Positions 11,201 to 20,537 of a stretch of DNA of 55,573 nt are shown here, piece after piece. This DNA is from an uncultured Burkholderiales bacterium (GTDB taxonomy: Bacteria > Pseudomonadota > Gammaproteobacteria > Burkholderiales > Burkholderiaceae_C), in assembly GCA_903910745.1 (NCBI GenBank), contig CAIWAO010000074.1, positions 1-55,573 on the forward strand. The letters run 5' to 3'. The notes beneath the pieces were generated by a model. That model saw only the letters and a program-made list of their open reading frames with translations, did not search any database and was not told the DNA's origin. The translations under genes and the position numbers were made by a program. Position 1 is the first letter of the stretch. Each line of letters starts with the position of its first letter.

Positions 11201-12508
11201 GAGGTGATCATTCAAGACGATAATGGACGTGAGCGTGAACGTCATAAAGTGCCTTATGGTGCTATTTTGTCAGTTAAAGCGGATCAAGCCATCAAGGCTG
11301 GAGCGATCCTAGCTAACTGGGATCCATTGACACGTCCAGTTATTACCGAATTTGCTGGTCAAGTTAAGTTTGAGAATGTTGAAGAAGGCTTAACGGTTGC
11401 TAAGCAGTTAGACGAAGTAACTGGCTTGTCAACTTTGGTTGTTATCGATCCAAAGAGACGTGGTTCTACAAAGAGCGTTAGGCCTCAAGTTAAGCTGATT
11501 GATGCAGCAGGTAAGGAAGTCAAGATTCCTGGAACTGATCACTCAGTAACCATTGGCTTCCAAGTCGGTGCGTTGATTCAAGTGCGAGACGACCAAGATG
11601 TGGGACCGGGTGAGGTGCTTGCACGTATTCCAGTTGAAGGTCAAAAAACACGTGACATTACCGGGGGTCTTCCACGTGTTGCAGAGCTCTTTGAGGCACG
11701 TACACCCAAGGACAAGGGTATCTTGGCAGAGATCACGGGTACTGTATCTTTTGGTAAAGAAACCAAGGGTAAGGTTCGTTTGCAAATCACCGATCCAGAG
11801 GGCGGAGTTCATGAGGAGCTCGTTCCAAAGGAGAAGAACATTGTGGTTCACGAAGGCCAAGTGGTTAACAAAGGCGAAAGCATTGTTGACGGTCCCGCTG
11901 ATCCTCAAGATATCCTTCGATTATTAGGCATGGAGGAACTGGCTCGTTACATCGTTGATGAAGTTCAAGACGTTTACCGTCTGCAAGGTGTGAAGATCAA
12001 TGACAAACACATTGAAGTTATTGTTCGTCAGATGCTTAGACGCGTTGTGATTGAAAACGCAGGCGACGCCAACTACATCAACGGTGAGCAGGTTGAGCGC
12101 TCTGAGATTTTGAACACCAATGAAGCATTGCTATCTGAGGGCAAAATGCCAGCCACTTACAGCAACCTTTTGTTAGGTATCACCAAGGCTTCTTTGTCCA
12201 CAGACAGCTTCATCAGTGCTGCCTCCTTCCAAGAGACCACTCGTGTGCTCACAGAGGCTGCGATCATGGGCAAGCGCGACGAACTCCGCGGACTCAAAGA
12301 GAACGTAATTGTTGGGCGCCTGATTCCAGCTGGATCCGGGATGGCTTATCACCAAGCTCGCAAAGTCAAGGACGCCATGGATGAGGCAGAGCGCAGAGCC
12401 ATCTCTGACGCTGAGGCGGCTGAATTGGCGGAGGCAACCTCTGAGGGTGGTGAGGCTACAGTTGCTGAGTCTGAGCCAACAAACCAAGAGGGCGCAGCCT
12501 CAGAATAA
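8261..12508 (+). CDS. rpoC: DNA-directed RNA polymerase subunit beta'
   Basis: This 1415-residue catalytic subunit carries the Mg2+-binding NADFDGD motif at residues 456-462, with three aspartates intact. The N-terminal zinc site is C-x-C followed by C-E-K-C (about residues 70-88). The second zinc site appears near residues 884-900 ([16 protein letters not shown]). The bridge/trigger region includes [15 protein letters not shown]. The C terminus ends in an acidic Glu/Ala/Ser-rich tail. The Shine-Dalgarno is weak (GGAAAAAA near 8248), possibly reflecting coupling to rpoB. A strong terminator follows, so this closes the operon. Confidence 0.98.
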   Translation: MKSLLDLFKQFTPDEHFDAIKIGLASPEKIRSWSFGEVKKPETINYRTFKPERDGLFCAKIFGPIKDYECLCGKYKRLKHRGVICEKCGVEVTQTKVRRDRMGHIDLAAPCAHIWFLKSLPSRLGLVLDMTLRDIERVLYFEAYVVVDPGMTPLKKFAIMTEDDFDEKSKEYGDEFVAKMGAEGVRDLLESIELDSEIERLRGDLTGSEVKVKKNSKRLKVLEAFKKSGIKPEWMVLSVLPVLPPDLRPLVPLDGGRFATSDLNDLYRRVINRNSRLRRLLELNAPEIIARNEKRMLQEAVDSLLDNGRRGKAMTGANKRALKSLADMIKGKSGRFRQNLLGKRVDYSGRSVITVGPTLKLHQCGLPKLMALELFKPFIFSRLEAMGIATTIKAAKKEVESGTAVVWDILEEVIKEHPVLLNRAPTLHRLGIQAFEPILIEGKAIQLHPLVCSAFNADFDGDQMAVHVPLSVEAQMEARTLMLSSNNVLFPANGEPSIVPSQDVVLGLYYTTRERINGKGEGMVFADIPEIIRALEAGVVELTAKISVRLVEWTKDKDTGEFVPHASVVETTAGRALLSEILPKGLPFSNLNKALKKKEISKLINTSFRKCGLKETVVFADKLLQNGFRLATRAGISIAIDDMLVPHEKHQIIEDAEKEVKDIEQQYVSGLVTSGERYNKVVDIWGKAGDSVSKVMMDQLRKEKTIDRHNNEVEQESFNSIYMMADSGARGSAAQIRQLAGMRGLMAKPDGSIIETPITANFREGLNVLQYFISTHGARKGLADTALKTANSGYLTRRLVDVTQDLVVTEVDCGTNNGQLMRAIVEGGEVIESLRDRVLGRTAVEDVLNPETREVIVATGEMLDEDNIDVIEALGVDEIKVRTALNCETRFGLCAKCYGRDLGRGGLINVGEAVGVIAAQSIGEPGTQLTMRTFHIGGAASRAAIASSVEAKSNGVIGFNATMRYVTNSKKELVVISRSGEVIIQDDNGRERERHKVPYGAILSVKADQAIKAGAILANWDPLTRPVITEFAGQVKFENVEEGLTVAKQLDEVTGLSTLVVIDPKRRGSTKSVRPQVKLIDAAGKEVKIPGTDHSVTIGFQVGALIQVRDDQDVGPGEVLARIPVEGQKTRDITGGLPRVAELFEARTPKDKGILAEITGTVSFGKETKGKVRLQITDPEGGVHEELVPKEKNIVVHEGQVVNKGESIVDGPADPQDILRLLGMEELARYIVDEVQDVYRLQGVKINDKHIEVIVRQMLRRVVIENAGDANYINGEQVERSEILNTNEALLSEGKMPATYSNLLLGITKASLSTDSFISAASFQETTRVLTEAAIMGKRDELRGLKENVIVGRLIPAGSGMAYHQARKVKDAMDEAERRAISDAEAAELAEATSEGGEATVAESEPTNQEGAASE

Positions 12509-12547
12509 TTGGTTGCTCTTTTTTGACACTTTGATGGTTTAAGATCA

Positions 12548-12589
12548 GGGTAGGAATGGATTGAATAAATCCACTCTTACCCTTTTTTT
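12548..12589 (+). terminator. Intrinsic terminator of the rplKAJL-rpoBC operon
   Basis: GGGTA (12548-12552) pairs with TACCC (12578-12582) and TGGATT (12557-12562) with AATCCA (12568-12573), around the loop GAATA. Seven T residues follow directly. It lies 40 nt after the rpoC stop. Confidence 0.88.
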
Positions 12590-12631
12590 ATTTTCCTGAA
12601 TTGAACGGACTGGTTTTGCAAAGGATTGTTG

Positions 12632-13192
12632 ATGCTGTTTGATGATTGGTGGTTTTGGGGTTTTATTGCACTATTGATCTTTTGGTCTTTAGGTGCTTAC
12701 AACCGACTTGTGAAAACGAGAAACGTTGTAGTGCAACAGTACTTTGCTTTAGAACTTGTACTCTTAAAGTATCAAGATCTCGTTCAAGAGGCGATTACAA
12801 GTGCTGCTACAGCTGTGAACGGTTGGAGGGCGAGTGTTGCGCCTGAGCTAGGGGCAAGTTTATGGACACGCCTTCAAGTTTGCGCTAACCACGCTGCAAT
12901 GGCCCTTGCCCGAATGCACGAGCATCCTTTGTTACCTAGATCAGCAGATGAGTTGGTGGAGACGAGCGAGGAGCTAGAGAGCGCATGGCTGGCTTTGATA
13001 CATCCCGATGTCTACTATTTATCGATACCTGAGGAGTTGAAAAAAAACTGGAGCGATATAGATGTTTTGCTTCAGCCTGAGCTGGAGAAATTCAATGCAG
13101 TGAGCAAAGAATATAACCAAGCGATCGATATGTTTCCGGCCTCCTTAATCGCTAAACTTTTTAACTTTAAACCGGTTCGAATTCTTAATTAA
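12632..13192 (+). CDS. LemA family protein
   Basis: This 186-residue protein matches the LemA family: one N-terminal membrane segment (about residues 7-20), then N-R-L-V-x-x-R-N-x-V and a predominantly helical domain. The C-terminal YNQAIDMFPASLIAKLFNFKP block is the family's hallmark ending. The molecular function of LemA proteins is not established; they are membrane-anchored with a helical bundle on one side. I prefer the ATG at 12632, six bases after AAAGGA, over a TTG at 12626. It ends 8 nt before rsmB and follows the rpoC terminator, so it probably begins a new transcript. Confidence 0.82.
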   Translation: MLFDDWWFWGFIALLIFWSLGAYNRLVKTRNVVVQQYFALELVLLKYQDLVQEAITSAATAVNGWRASVAPELGASLWTRLQVCANHAAMALARMHEHPLLPRSADELVETSEELESAWLALIHPDVYYLSIPEELKKNWSDIDVLLQPELEKFNAVSKEYNQAIDMFPASLIAKLFNFKPVRILN

Positions 13193-13200
13193 ATGAATAG

Positions 13201-14526
13201 ATGACTAAGACTCCTCAACTTGCTTTATGGCAACAACTCAAAGAAACACAGACGTGTCTACAGCAAGTTTTACAAGGAGCCTCAACAAGTCAAATTTTGT
13301 TGGAAGTGCCTATTGAGTTGAGGGCTGCTACTCAGGCATTGTTATTCATGACACTTAGAAGATTGGGGACGGCGAGAGGGTTAATTAAGCTGTTAGCAAA
13401 TAAACCTCCTAAGGAGCCTGCGCACTCACTTTTATGTGTTGCATTGGCGGTTGGCAGTGTAGTTGATGAACCCATGTACTCCGAATTCACATTGGTCAGT
13501 CAGGCTGTAGAAGTTGCAAACCGAAACCCACTACTTAAAGCACAAGCCGCATTTATAAATGCATGTTTAAGGCGTTTTTTGCGAGAAAGAGACTCACTCT
13601 TGAAGGCGCTTGAACAGGACCTCGAATCCAAATGGAACCACCCCATGTGGTGGATTAAACTGTTAAAAAAACAATATCCTGATAAGTGGGAGAGCATTTT
13701 GCAGGCAAACAACGAGATGCCTCCTCTTAGCTTGAGAGTGAACTTGTCAAGGATCACTCGTGATGAGCTTGCTTTAATGTGGACTGAAAAAGGTATTGCA
13801 AATCAATTTTGTGGATCCCAGGGTTTGATCATTAATAGTCCTATTGGTGTTCACCAAATTCCTGGATTCGCCCAGGGGTTGTGTACCGTTCAAGATGGTG
13901 GTGCGCAGTTGGCTGCTCAAATACTTATGGACTCTCTCGCAACTCAAACTCAGAGTTCAAGGATAAAAATTTTAGATGCATGCGCCGCTCCTGGAGGCAA
14001 GACAACACACTTACTAGAATATCCCAATGTAGAGGTTACTGCACTCGATGTGGACCCAAGTCGTTGTAGAAAAGTCGAGGAGAGTTGTGCTCGAATGGGG
14101 GTTAAATCACAAGTTATTTGCGCTGATGCTGGGGACTTGGGATCATGGTGGGATAAAGAATTATTTGATGCTGTTTTGCTTGACGCACCATGTACGGCCT
14201 CTGGTATTGTGAGGCGCCACCCAGATATTCGCTGGTTAAGGCGAGAGGTCGACATCTCAAGCTTGGCCGAAATACAAGCGCGTTTGCTTAGACAAACCTG
14301 GCATGTGCTTAAAAAAGGGGGAAAATTGCTTTTTTGTACCTGCTCGGTTTTCAAGCAAGAGGGGGAGGCAGGTATTCAATCGTTTCTTAGAAGCAACACA
14401 GATGCTTCAATATGCACACAACTGGGGCATTTGCTACCCACTTTAGGAAGAAATGGGGGGTTGCTGACGGACAATGAACCGATTGATCATGATGGATTCT
14501 TCTACACTTTACTGCAAAAGAATTAG
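13201..14526 (+). CDS. rsmB: 16S rRNA (cytosine-967-C5)-methyltransferase RsmB
   Basis: This 441-residue enzyme should methylate C967 of 16S rRNA using S-adenosylmethionine. The N-terminal NusB-like helical domain covers about residues 5-145. The Rossmann methyltransferase domain has motif I DACAAPGGKT (259-268), motif IV DAPC with Cys331, and motif VI with Thr-Cys-Ser, where Cys381 is the likely nucleophile. Both cysteines required in this family are present. The 3' end overlaps the next reading frame by 53 bases if that gene starts at 14474. It is probably transcribed with the DUF4390 protein and the sensor kinase. Confidence 0.92.
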   Translation: MTKTPQLALWQQLKETQTCLQQVLQGASTSQILLEVPIELRAATQALLFMTLRRLGTARGLIKLLANKPPKEPAHSLLCVALAVGSVVDEPMYSEFTLVSQAVEVANRNPLLKAQAAFINACLRRFLRERDSLLKALEQDLESKWNHPMWWIKLLKKQYPDKWESILQANNEMPPLSLRVNLSRITRDELALMWTEKGIANQFCGSQGLIINSPIGVHQIPGFAQGLCTVQDGGAQLAAQILMDSLATQTQSSRIKILDACAAPGGKTTHLLEYPNVEVTALDVDPSRCRKVEESCARMGVKSQVICADAGDLGSWWDKELFDAVLLDAPCTASGIVRRHPDIRWLRREVDISSLAEIQARLLRQTWHVLKKGGKLLFCTCSVFKQEGEAGIQSFLRSNTDASICTQLGHLLPTLGRNGGLLTDNEPIDHDGFFYTLLQKN

Positions 14527-15148
14527 CCCTTTGAATTTTAACAAAAGCCGCATTGATTTAATTACTTTGCGAGTTTTAGCTATTATTTTGGGAGCGTTGA
14601 TGCACGTCTGTGTTTTCTCCCAGCAGCAACTTCAGACGGGGGATTTTGGAGTTAAAGCAGAGGATGATGGTTATTATTTGCAGGCGACCTTTAATTTTGA
14701 TTTGCCGACAGGTGTTGAGGAAGCTTTAAACAAAGGGGTTCCTTTGTTCTTTATTGCAGAGGCGGATGTTTTAAAAGAACGTTGGTACTGGAGTGACAAG
14801 TTGATCACTCACAACGAACGTCATATGAGGCTGAGTTATCAGCCTTTAACAAGAAGATGGAAGATATATATTTCCTCCCAGCCCATAGCAAATACGGGAC
14901 TTGGCGTAGCGATGGGACAAAGCTTTGATACATTGTCTGAGGCTTTGGCAATGGTTAAAAGGGTTACCCGTTGGAGAATTGCAGATAAGCAGCAAATTGA
15001 CCTGAGTGGTCGTTACCATTACAACTTCAACTTCAGGCTTGACCTTTCCCAGTTGCCAAGACCACTTCAGATGGGGGCTATAGGGGATTCTGAGTGGGTA
15101 CTTAGCTTTACACGCTCGCAACGCTTGGCTGCAGACACGCTCGAATGA
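14474..15148 (+). CDS. DUF4390 domain protein, exported or membrane-anchored
   Basis: The product (224 residues from this start) has a hydrophobic segment near residues 32-47, then a globular region typical of DUF4390: the W-Y-W-S-D-K segment, L-S-Y-Q-P-L-T-R-R-W-K near residues 117-127, and a C-terminal LPRPLQMGA-GDSEW-L segment. The function is unknown; the family is normally encoded between rsmB and an NtrY-like kinase in Burkholderiales, as here. The start is uncertain: 14474 overlaps rsmB, ATGs at 14489 and 14492 are alternatives, and TTG at 14531 would avoid overlap and place a signal segment near the N terminus. Its stop overlaps the kinase start (ATGA). Confidence 0.8.
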   Translation: MNRLIMMDSSTLYCKRISPLNFNKSRIDLITLRVLAIILGALMHVCVFSQQQLQTGDFGVKAEDDGYYLQATFNFDLPTGVEEALNKGVPLFFIAEADVLKERWYWSDKLITHNERHMRLSYQPLTRRWKIYISSQPIANTGLGVAMGQSFDTLSEALAMVKRVTRWRIADKQQIDLSGRYHYNFNFRLDLSQLPRPLQMGAIGDSEWVLSFTRSQRLAADTLE

Positions 15149-17499
15149 GTACGCTTGGATTTCAGCGTTTTAATCAAAGAAGGATGGGTTGGGCTTTAGG
15201 GGTCGTGACTTTTGCGGTTCTCGCCCTTGCCTTGGTTTTGTTATTTTTGCTTACCCAAGCTACTCAGAAATGGGAGCTCTATGAACAAAACTATGAGCTT
15301 CTATTTGCCTTAAATTCTGTAGTCGCAGCAGGTCTATTGCTCGTCATTGGGTGGGCTGGGTTTAGACTTGTGCAACGACTCAGGGGGGGCAAGTTCGGTA
15401 GTCGTTTGCTATTAAAACTAGCGGCCATATTTGCTTTGATTGGTCTTGTGCCTGGTATTGTTATTTATACAGTTTCATATCAGTTCGTTTCAAGATCTAT
15501 CGAGTCTTGGTTTGATGTGAAAGTAGAGGGGGCCCTAGATGCCGGACTCAGTTTGGGTCGCGCAACGATTGACAACATCTCCCTTGAGCTCAGTAACAAG
15601 ACAAGAACTGCTTCTTATTTGCTGGTTAACTCCGCCGATACTGGACAAGTTCAAACTTTAGAAAAAATCAAAGAGCTTACCAGTGCAGAGGACGTGATAC
15701 TTTGGTCTCAAGAACTCAAACCCATTGGCAATGTAGGAAGTTCTAAATACGATTTATTTCCTGAGACCCCTAACCCGCTAGAGATGAAAAGAGTAGCCAC
15801 AGAGGGGTTTACTTGGCGCGTAGAGGGGTTGGAGGAGGGGCTGAGTGCTCAGGGCTTGATGCCGCGAATTAAAGTGCTTGTGTTAGTCAACGTCAGCAAA
15901 ATCAAACTAAGGCCAGAGCAACTGGTACTCCAAGTTACTAAGAATTTACCGACAAACTTAGTAACCAATGCACTCGCAGTTTTGGAGGCCAATCGTGAAT
16001 ATCAAGAAAGGGCTTTGGCAAGAGACGGCCTCAAGCGAATGTATATTGGTACTTTGACCTTAACTTTGTTTTTAGCTGTTTTTGGGGCGGTATTGCTTGC
16101 TGCAATTTTGGGTAACCAATTGGCAAAACCTTTACTTGTTTTGGCAATGGGTGTGAGGGATGTGGCAGCCGGCGATTTAAGCCCCAAAGAGGTGTTGGAG
16201 GGAAGAGATGAGCTTGATGGGCTAACACGCGCCTTTGCTCAAATGACGGAACAACTTGCCAACTCAAGGTCAGATGTTCAAAACAGTATGAATCAAGTCA
16301 GCCTTGCTAGAGCGAACCTTCAAACGATTTTGGACAATTTAACGGCCGGGGTAATTGTGATTAAACCTTCAGGGCAGATACTTTCCGCAAACCCCGGAGC
16401 AAATAGAATTTTGAAGGTAAACCTTAACAAAGATACCGCTGGAAATTTGGGTAATGGGTCTAATGAGATTGATGTGGTAAGTGGTGCTAGTGGGGCTTTT
16501 GGGGTCAATCTAAAAGAAATTCCTACGATTAGTGCATTTGTCGTTCCTGTTGTTCAACAATTTGAAAATTTTGTTGGTGATCAAATCAACCAAGAATTAG
16601 ATCACTGGCAAGACTCCTTTGAGTTTGTGCCACCCGGCATAGAGGAGGGCGGGCCTGGTATTTTGGGAGATAAAACTGGCGTTGTAACTTTGGTTGCTAG
16701 GGGCGCCGTTTTGCCTAATGGGGATTGGTTGCTGGTTTTTGATGACATCTCTCAAATCATCTCCGCGCAAAGAACGCAGGCTTGGGGCGAGGTCGCGAAA
16801 AGACTGGCGCATGAGATTAAAAATCCTTTGACGCCAATTCAGTTGTCTGCCGAGAGGTTGGCCTCAAAACTCCAAGGCAAAGTGGATGCGGCGGATCAAA
16901 ACTTACTGAATAAGTCAGTGAAAACAATTGTGGACCAAGTTGATGCAATGAAAAGGCTGGTTAATGAGTTTCGTGAATTCGGTCGGATGCCGCAAGCTGA
17001 TTTGAGACCACTAGATTTGAATTCTTTAATTAAAGAGGTTTTAAGCTTATATGAAGCAGAAAACAATGGTGTTATCATAAAATCCATTTTTGATGCACAA
17101 TGCCCCAATATTTTGGGTGATGAGCAGCTGTTAAGACAAGTCATCCATAATTTACTGCAAAATGCACAAGATTCGATAGAGAGTTTGGATCGCCGAGAGA
17201 TTGTTGTTGAGACTGAATGGCGAGAGAGATCAAAGCGAGTGCGGATGTCGGTATCAGATAGTGGGACTGGTTTTACGGAGGCCGTGTTACAACGGGCATT
17301 CGAGCCTTATGTGACGACCAAGGCGAAGGGGACCGGCCTCGGGTTGGCAGTTGTAAAGAAGATTGCAGACGAGCATAATGCGAGAATTGAGCTCAGAAAC
17401 ATTGAGGATCACGGTGAGATCACAGGTGCTAGAGTAGCCATCTCATTTCAAAGTGAAAAGATAGGAAGCGTAAACATGACACAAATCGAAAAGGCCTGA
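15145..17499 (+). CDS. NtrY-like membrane sensor histidine kinase
   Basis: This 784-residue sensor kinase has hydrophobic segments near residues 15-37, 53-75, 90-112 and 300-323. A periplasmic region of about 185 residues lies between the third and fourth. Next come a HAMP-like linker (about 324-378), a PAS-like region (about 388-535) and the kinase core. The H-box LAHEIKNPLTP places the phospho-acceptor at His556. The N-box NLLQNAQDS is at 669-677, DSGTGF at 705-710 and GTGLGLAVV at 729-737. The architecture matches NtrY/NtrB-type kinases. The ATGA overlap with the DUF4390 gene and the 9-nt gap to the response regulator make it part of one operon; the signal is unknown. Confidence 0.9.
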   Translation: MSTLGFQRFNQRRMGWALGVVTFAVLALALVLLFLLTQATQKWELYEQNYELLFALNSVVAAGLLLVIGWAGFRLVQRLRGGKFGSRLLLKLAAIFALIGLVPGIVIYTVSYQFVSRSIESWFDVKVEGALDAGLSLGRATIDNISLELSNKTRTASYLLVNSADTGQVQTLEKIKELTSAEDVILWSQELKPIGNVGSSKYDLFPETPNPLEMKRVATEGFTWRVEGLEEGLSAQGLMPRIKVLVLVNVSKIKLRPEQLVLQVTKNLPTNLVTNALAVLEANREYQERALARDGLKRMYIGTLTLTLFLAVFGAVLLAAILGNQLAKPLLVLAMGVRDVAAGDLSPKEVLEGRDELDGLTRAFAQMTEQLANSRSDVQNSMNQVSLARANLQTILDNLTAGVIVIKPSGQILSANPGANRILKVNLNKDTAGNLGNGSNEIDVVSGASGAFGVNLKEIPTISAFVVPVVQQFENFVGDQINQELDHWQDSFEFVPPGIEEGGPGILGDKTGVVTLVARGAVLPNGDWLLVFDDISQIISAQRTQAWGEVAKRLAHEIKNPLTPIQLSAERLASKLQGKVDAADQNLLNKSVKTIVDQVDAMKRLVNEFREFGRMPQADLRPLDLNSLIKEVLSLYEAENNGVIIKSIFDAQCPNILGDEQLLRQVIHNLLQNAQDSIESLDRREIVVETEWRERSKRVRMSVSDSGTGFTEAVLQRAFEPYVTTKAKGTGLGLAVVKKIADEHNARIELRNIEDHGEITGARVAISFQSEKIGSVNMTQIEKA

Positions 17500-17508
17500 C
17501 ACTGTAAT

Positions 17509-18231
17509 ATGGCAAATATATTAGTCGTAGACGATGAATTAGGAATTAGGGATCTTTTGTCAGAGATATTAAATGACGAGGGACACCAAGTTGAGTTGGC
17601 AGAGAATGCGGCACAGGCTCGTGCTGCAAGACTTGCAGCGGCTCCTGATTTGGTACTTTTAGATATTTGGATGCCAGACACGGACGGTGTGAGCTTGCTT
17701 AAAGAGTGGTCCGCTGCAGGATTACTTACAATGCCAGTCATTATGATGTCTGGTCATGCAACGATAGATACCGCGGTTGAGGCGACTCGTATAGGGGCGT
17801 TGGCTTTCTTAGAAAAGCCAATCACAATGCAAAAATTATTAAAATCAGTCGAGCAAGGTCTTGCCCGAAAACCCAGAGAGCTGACTCGGCCTTCATCAAC
17901 GGCGCCCTCAGTGCGACCCATTAATTTAGGGTCTAACAGCACATTTACGCCTAGCCCTACTGTCACCCAAGAGCTGAATACACTGACTCCTTTGCCTGTT
18001 CAAATCGGTGAGAACGTGCCTTGGTCCAATTTGCAAAGCTTTGATCTTAATCAGCCACTCAGAGATGCAAGGGATGCGTTTGAGAAAGCTTATTTTGAGT
18101 TTCATTTGGTACAAGAGGGTGGATCAATGACGCGAGTGGCTGAGAAAACAGGTCTTGAGAGAACCCATCTTTACAGAAAGCTCAAGCAACTTGGAGTTGA
18201 TTTGTCAAAAGGCAAGCGCACGGCCGGTTAA
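17509..18231 (+). CDS. Response regulator with Fis-type HTH (NtrX-like, without AAA+ domain)
   Basis: This 240-residue regulator is the likely partner of the preceding kinase. The receiver domain (about 1-120) has acidic residues Asp8/Asp9, phospho-acceptor Asp52 in LLDIWMPDTDG, and Lys103 in LEKPIT. A linker rich in Pro, Ser and Thr (about 125-170) follows. The C-terminal Fis-like helix-turn-helix includes MTRVAEKTGLERTHLYRKLKQLG. Canonical NtrX/NtrC proteins are about 450-480 residues with a central sigma-54-activating AAA+ domain; that domain is absent here and no GAFTGA motif is found. It therefore probably acts as a conventional DNA-binding regulator. Confidence 0.88.
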   Translation: MANILVVDDELGIRDLLSEILNDEGHQVELAENAAQARAARLAAAPDLVLLDIWMPDTDGVSLLKEWSAAGLLTMPVIMMSGHATIDTAVEATRIGALAFLEKPITMQKLLKSVEQGLARKPRELTRPSSTAPSVRPINLGSNSTFTPSPTVTQELNTLTPLPVQIGENVPWSNLQSFDLNQPLRDARDAFEKAYFEFHLVQEGGSMTRVAEKTGLERTHLYRKLKQLGVDLSKGKRTAG

Positions 18232-18354
18232 GGCTCAGTGCCTTTTGCATGACACCGCTCAGTTATAGATGAAGCTCGGGTATCAGACTGTTGGACAAAC
18301 TAGGCTGCGCGGATAGAAATTTTCTCCGGTAGGGCAAACTTTTTATTTTTGCTC

Positions 18355-18918
18355 TCACTCTTTCGCTCTGTTCTTTATATACTTTACCAGAGCTGAGTCG
18401 CTAACGACTAAATTGAAAACCAAGGCGCCTACAAAGGCGCCAACCAAGTCCCCTATGAACATAATAGGAACCTGATTAAAACTAAAAAGTTGATCAGGCT
18501 CTACACATATCCAAGCCAGGTGGTGAGTGAGACTGTTCATCAATGCGTAGATCACTGCCAACATCATTAAGTCTTTTAAGTAGGTAATCGATACTTCTCT
18601 GTTTTTAAGAATCTTGAAGACCCAAAACGCAAGCAAGGGGCTGAGAATTCCAGCTAATGTGTTGAGAATGAGGGTTGGAACTGTGCTGGGATAGATCATA
18701 TAGAGGAACATTACGCCCAGGCCAGTCGCAATGCTTCCACAATAATAACCAAGCACAATTACATTTGCTAATCTTAAAAAGGCTGGCAAATAAATCCAAT
18801 TGATATGACCTGTTACAGATGCGAAATAAAAAGCCCATTCGTTAAAGAGATGTAACGCGGCATACATAAGACCTGCTATCAAAATTAGTATGACCAATTC
18901 GACTTTAATGCGTGGCAT
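18355..18918 (-). CDS. Orphan integral membrane protein, MASE1-like appearance
   Basis: This 187-residue protein is almost entirely hydrophobic, with about five to six membrane segments and a basic C-terminal tail. I see YLPAFLRLANVIVLGYYCG near residues 43-61 and GDLVGAFVGALVFN near 156-169. The first resembles the opening of MASE1-type sensory membrane domains, but no kinase, GGDEF or EAL output domain is attached, so the resemblance is only suggestive. It stands alone between the response regulator (convergent) and the amidase (same strand). I cannot assign a function. The upstream 80 nt are very AT-rich and no clear Shine-Dalgarno is seen. Confidence 0.72.
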   Translation of the reverse strand: MPRIKVELVILILIAGLMYAALHLFNEWAFYFASVTGHINWIYLPAFLRLANVIVLGYYCGSIATGLGVMFLYMIYPSTVPTLILNTLAGILSPLLAFWVFKILKNREVSITYLKDLMMLAVIYALMNSLTHHLAWICVEPDQLFSFNQVPIMFIGDLVGAFVGALVFNLVVSDSALVKYIKNRAKE

Positions 18919-19000
18919 AAGAATTTTTGTAAAACTTTTTATAAAAAATGATTATATTTAAAATATTATTTAATTCGAAAAAACATATCCTTTTAATAGG

Positions 19001-20452
19001 TTAATTTGAAGTTGGCTTTATTTTTAAAACGTCTTCTATAGACTGAGAGTAAGCGAAAGCTATTTGCAAAAGCTCAGAGTCCCCACGTGGTTTGCCTATC
19101 AACTGAATACCGATCGGTAGGCCATTGCTGCTGAACCCAGCAGGTACACTGATGCAGGGAAGTCCTGCCAAGGTCGCATAAATAACCACCTCCATCCATC
19201 GGTGGTAAGTGTCCATACTGACCAGGCCTGAAGCTGTTTTAATTTCTTTTGGGTATCTCCATGATTTATCAAAGGGCCAGACTTGTGCGCTGGGCAGTGC
19301 GAGAACATCATGGCTTTTGAAATGCTCCAACATTTGTTGGTAAAAGATCCCCCTTTGTGCACTAGCATTAGAGAAAGTGCTGAACTCAAGACCGATAGAC
19401 TCGTCAAATTCCCATAACGCTTCTGGCTTGAAAAGAGCTCGGTTGTCAGGGTTTTTTAAGTGAGGGGCAATCTTAGTTGCAGTTAGAGCTTGTCTCCAAA
19501 CAAGCCAAGTTTGCCAAACAGATTTGGGAGTAAAGTTCGGCTTGACAAGATCAAGAGATGAGCCTTCTGGTCCGCTTGTCGTGAAATGTTGAAGTGCTTT
19601 TAGGCAGGTATCTTCGATATCTATTTCCAAGGGTAAATAGCCATTCAAGTCACCTAGCCATGCAATTTTTATGGAGGCAGGGGTGTGATGGAGAACTTTG
19701 GTGAGTCCTGTAAGCTTGCCCTCTAGACTTAATGGGGAGCGCAAATCGGGTCCTGATTGAATCTCAAGGAGCGCAGCTAGATCGGTTATGTTTTTAGCCA
19801 TCGGCCCCTCTGTTGAGAGTTGGGCCGTATAAAAATCTCCAGCAGGCGATGAGGGTACTCGCCCAAAGGAGGGGCGCATACCGAAAATGTTATTCCATCC
19901 TGCTGGGTTTCTAAGGCTACCCATAAAATCTGATCCGTCAGCTACGGGCAGCATTTGAAGAGCCACTGCAACAGCAGCACCCCCACTACTTCCCCCAGCT
20001 GATTTGGTTGGATCGTATGCATTTGATGTGACCCCAAACAGTTCATTGAAGGTGTGAGAGCCAAGACCAAATTCCGGGGTGTTCGTTTTGCCTATCAATA
20101 TAGCTCCCGCTTTTTTAATACGTTCGACCATCAAAGAATCCGCTTTAGGGATGAAATCTTTGTAGATTGGGGACCCTTGGGTTGTTTTGATGCCTGCAGT
20201 AGCCGATAGATCTTTAATTGCAATCGGCATGCCGTGCATCCAACCCATTGACTCGCCTCGACTGAGTTGGGCGTCTCTTAAATGTGCAATTTTGAGCAAT
20301 TCTGAAGCGTCAACCAAGTTGACTATTGCGTTGAATTTAGGATTGAGCAATTGGATACGGCTCAAATAAGCATTTAATACCTCAACACAGGATATTTCTT
20401 TGCTGTGAATCTTCTCGGATAAGACGTGCGCGGGGAGGTCAATTATTTGCAT
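19001..20452 (-). CDS. Amidase (amidase signature family)
   Basis: This 483-residue hydrolase carries the Ser-cisSer-Lys triad of the amidase signature family: Lys80 in MPIAIKDLS, cis-Ser155 in SAGGSSGG and the likely nucleophile Ser179 in GSDFMGSLRNPA. These enzymes hydrolyse carboxamides; the substrate cannot be read from sequence. It is not GatA: the gatC and gatB partners are absent, and the GSDFMGSLRNPAGWN form is typical of stand-alone amidases. The C-terminal end keeps GLPIGIQLIG. It starts at ATG 20452, divergent from coaX with an 85-nt gap. Confidence 0.88.
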   Translation of the reverse strand: MQIIDLPAHVLSEKIHSKEISCVEVLNAYLSRIQLLNPKFNAIVNLVDASELLKIAHLRDAQLSRGESMGWMHGMPIAIKDLSATAGIKTTQGSPIYKDFIPKADSLMVERIKKAGAILIGKTNTPEFGLGSHTFNELFGVTSNAYDPTKSAGGSSGGAAVAVALQMLPVADGSDFMGSLRNPAGWNNIFGMRPSFGRVPSSPAGDFYTAQLSTEGPMAKNITDLAALLEIQSGPDLRSPLSLEGKLTGLTKVLHHTPASIKIAWLGDLNGYLPLEIDIEDTCLKALQHFTTSGPEGSSLDLVKPNFTPKSVWQTWLVWRQALTATKIAPHLKNPDNRALFKPEALWEFDESIGLEFSTFSNASAQRGIFYQQMLEHFKSHDVLALPSAQVWPFDKSWRYPKEIKTASGLVSMDTYHRWMEVVIYATLAGLPCISVPAGFSSNGLPIGIQLIGKPRGDSELLQIAFAYSQSIEDVLKIKPTSN

Positions 20453-20537
20453 GAATTTTTGCTCAAAGCTCTAAAGTGGGAGAAAATGCATGTTAATCTG
20501 AAATTTTGGCATTGTTGCAGGCTCTTTTTTTTAACGA

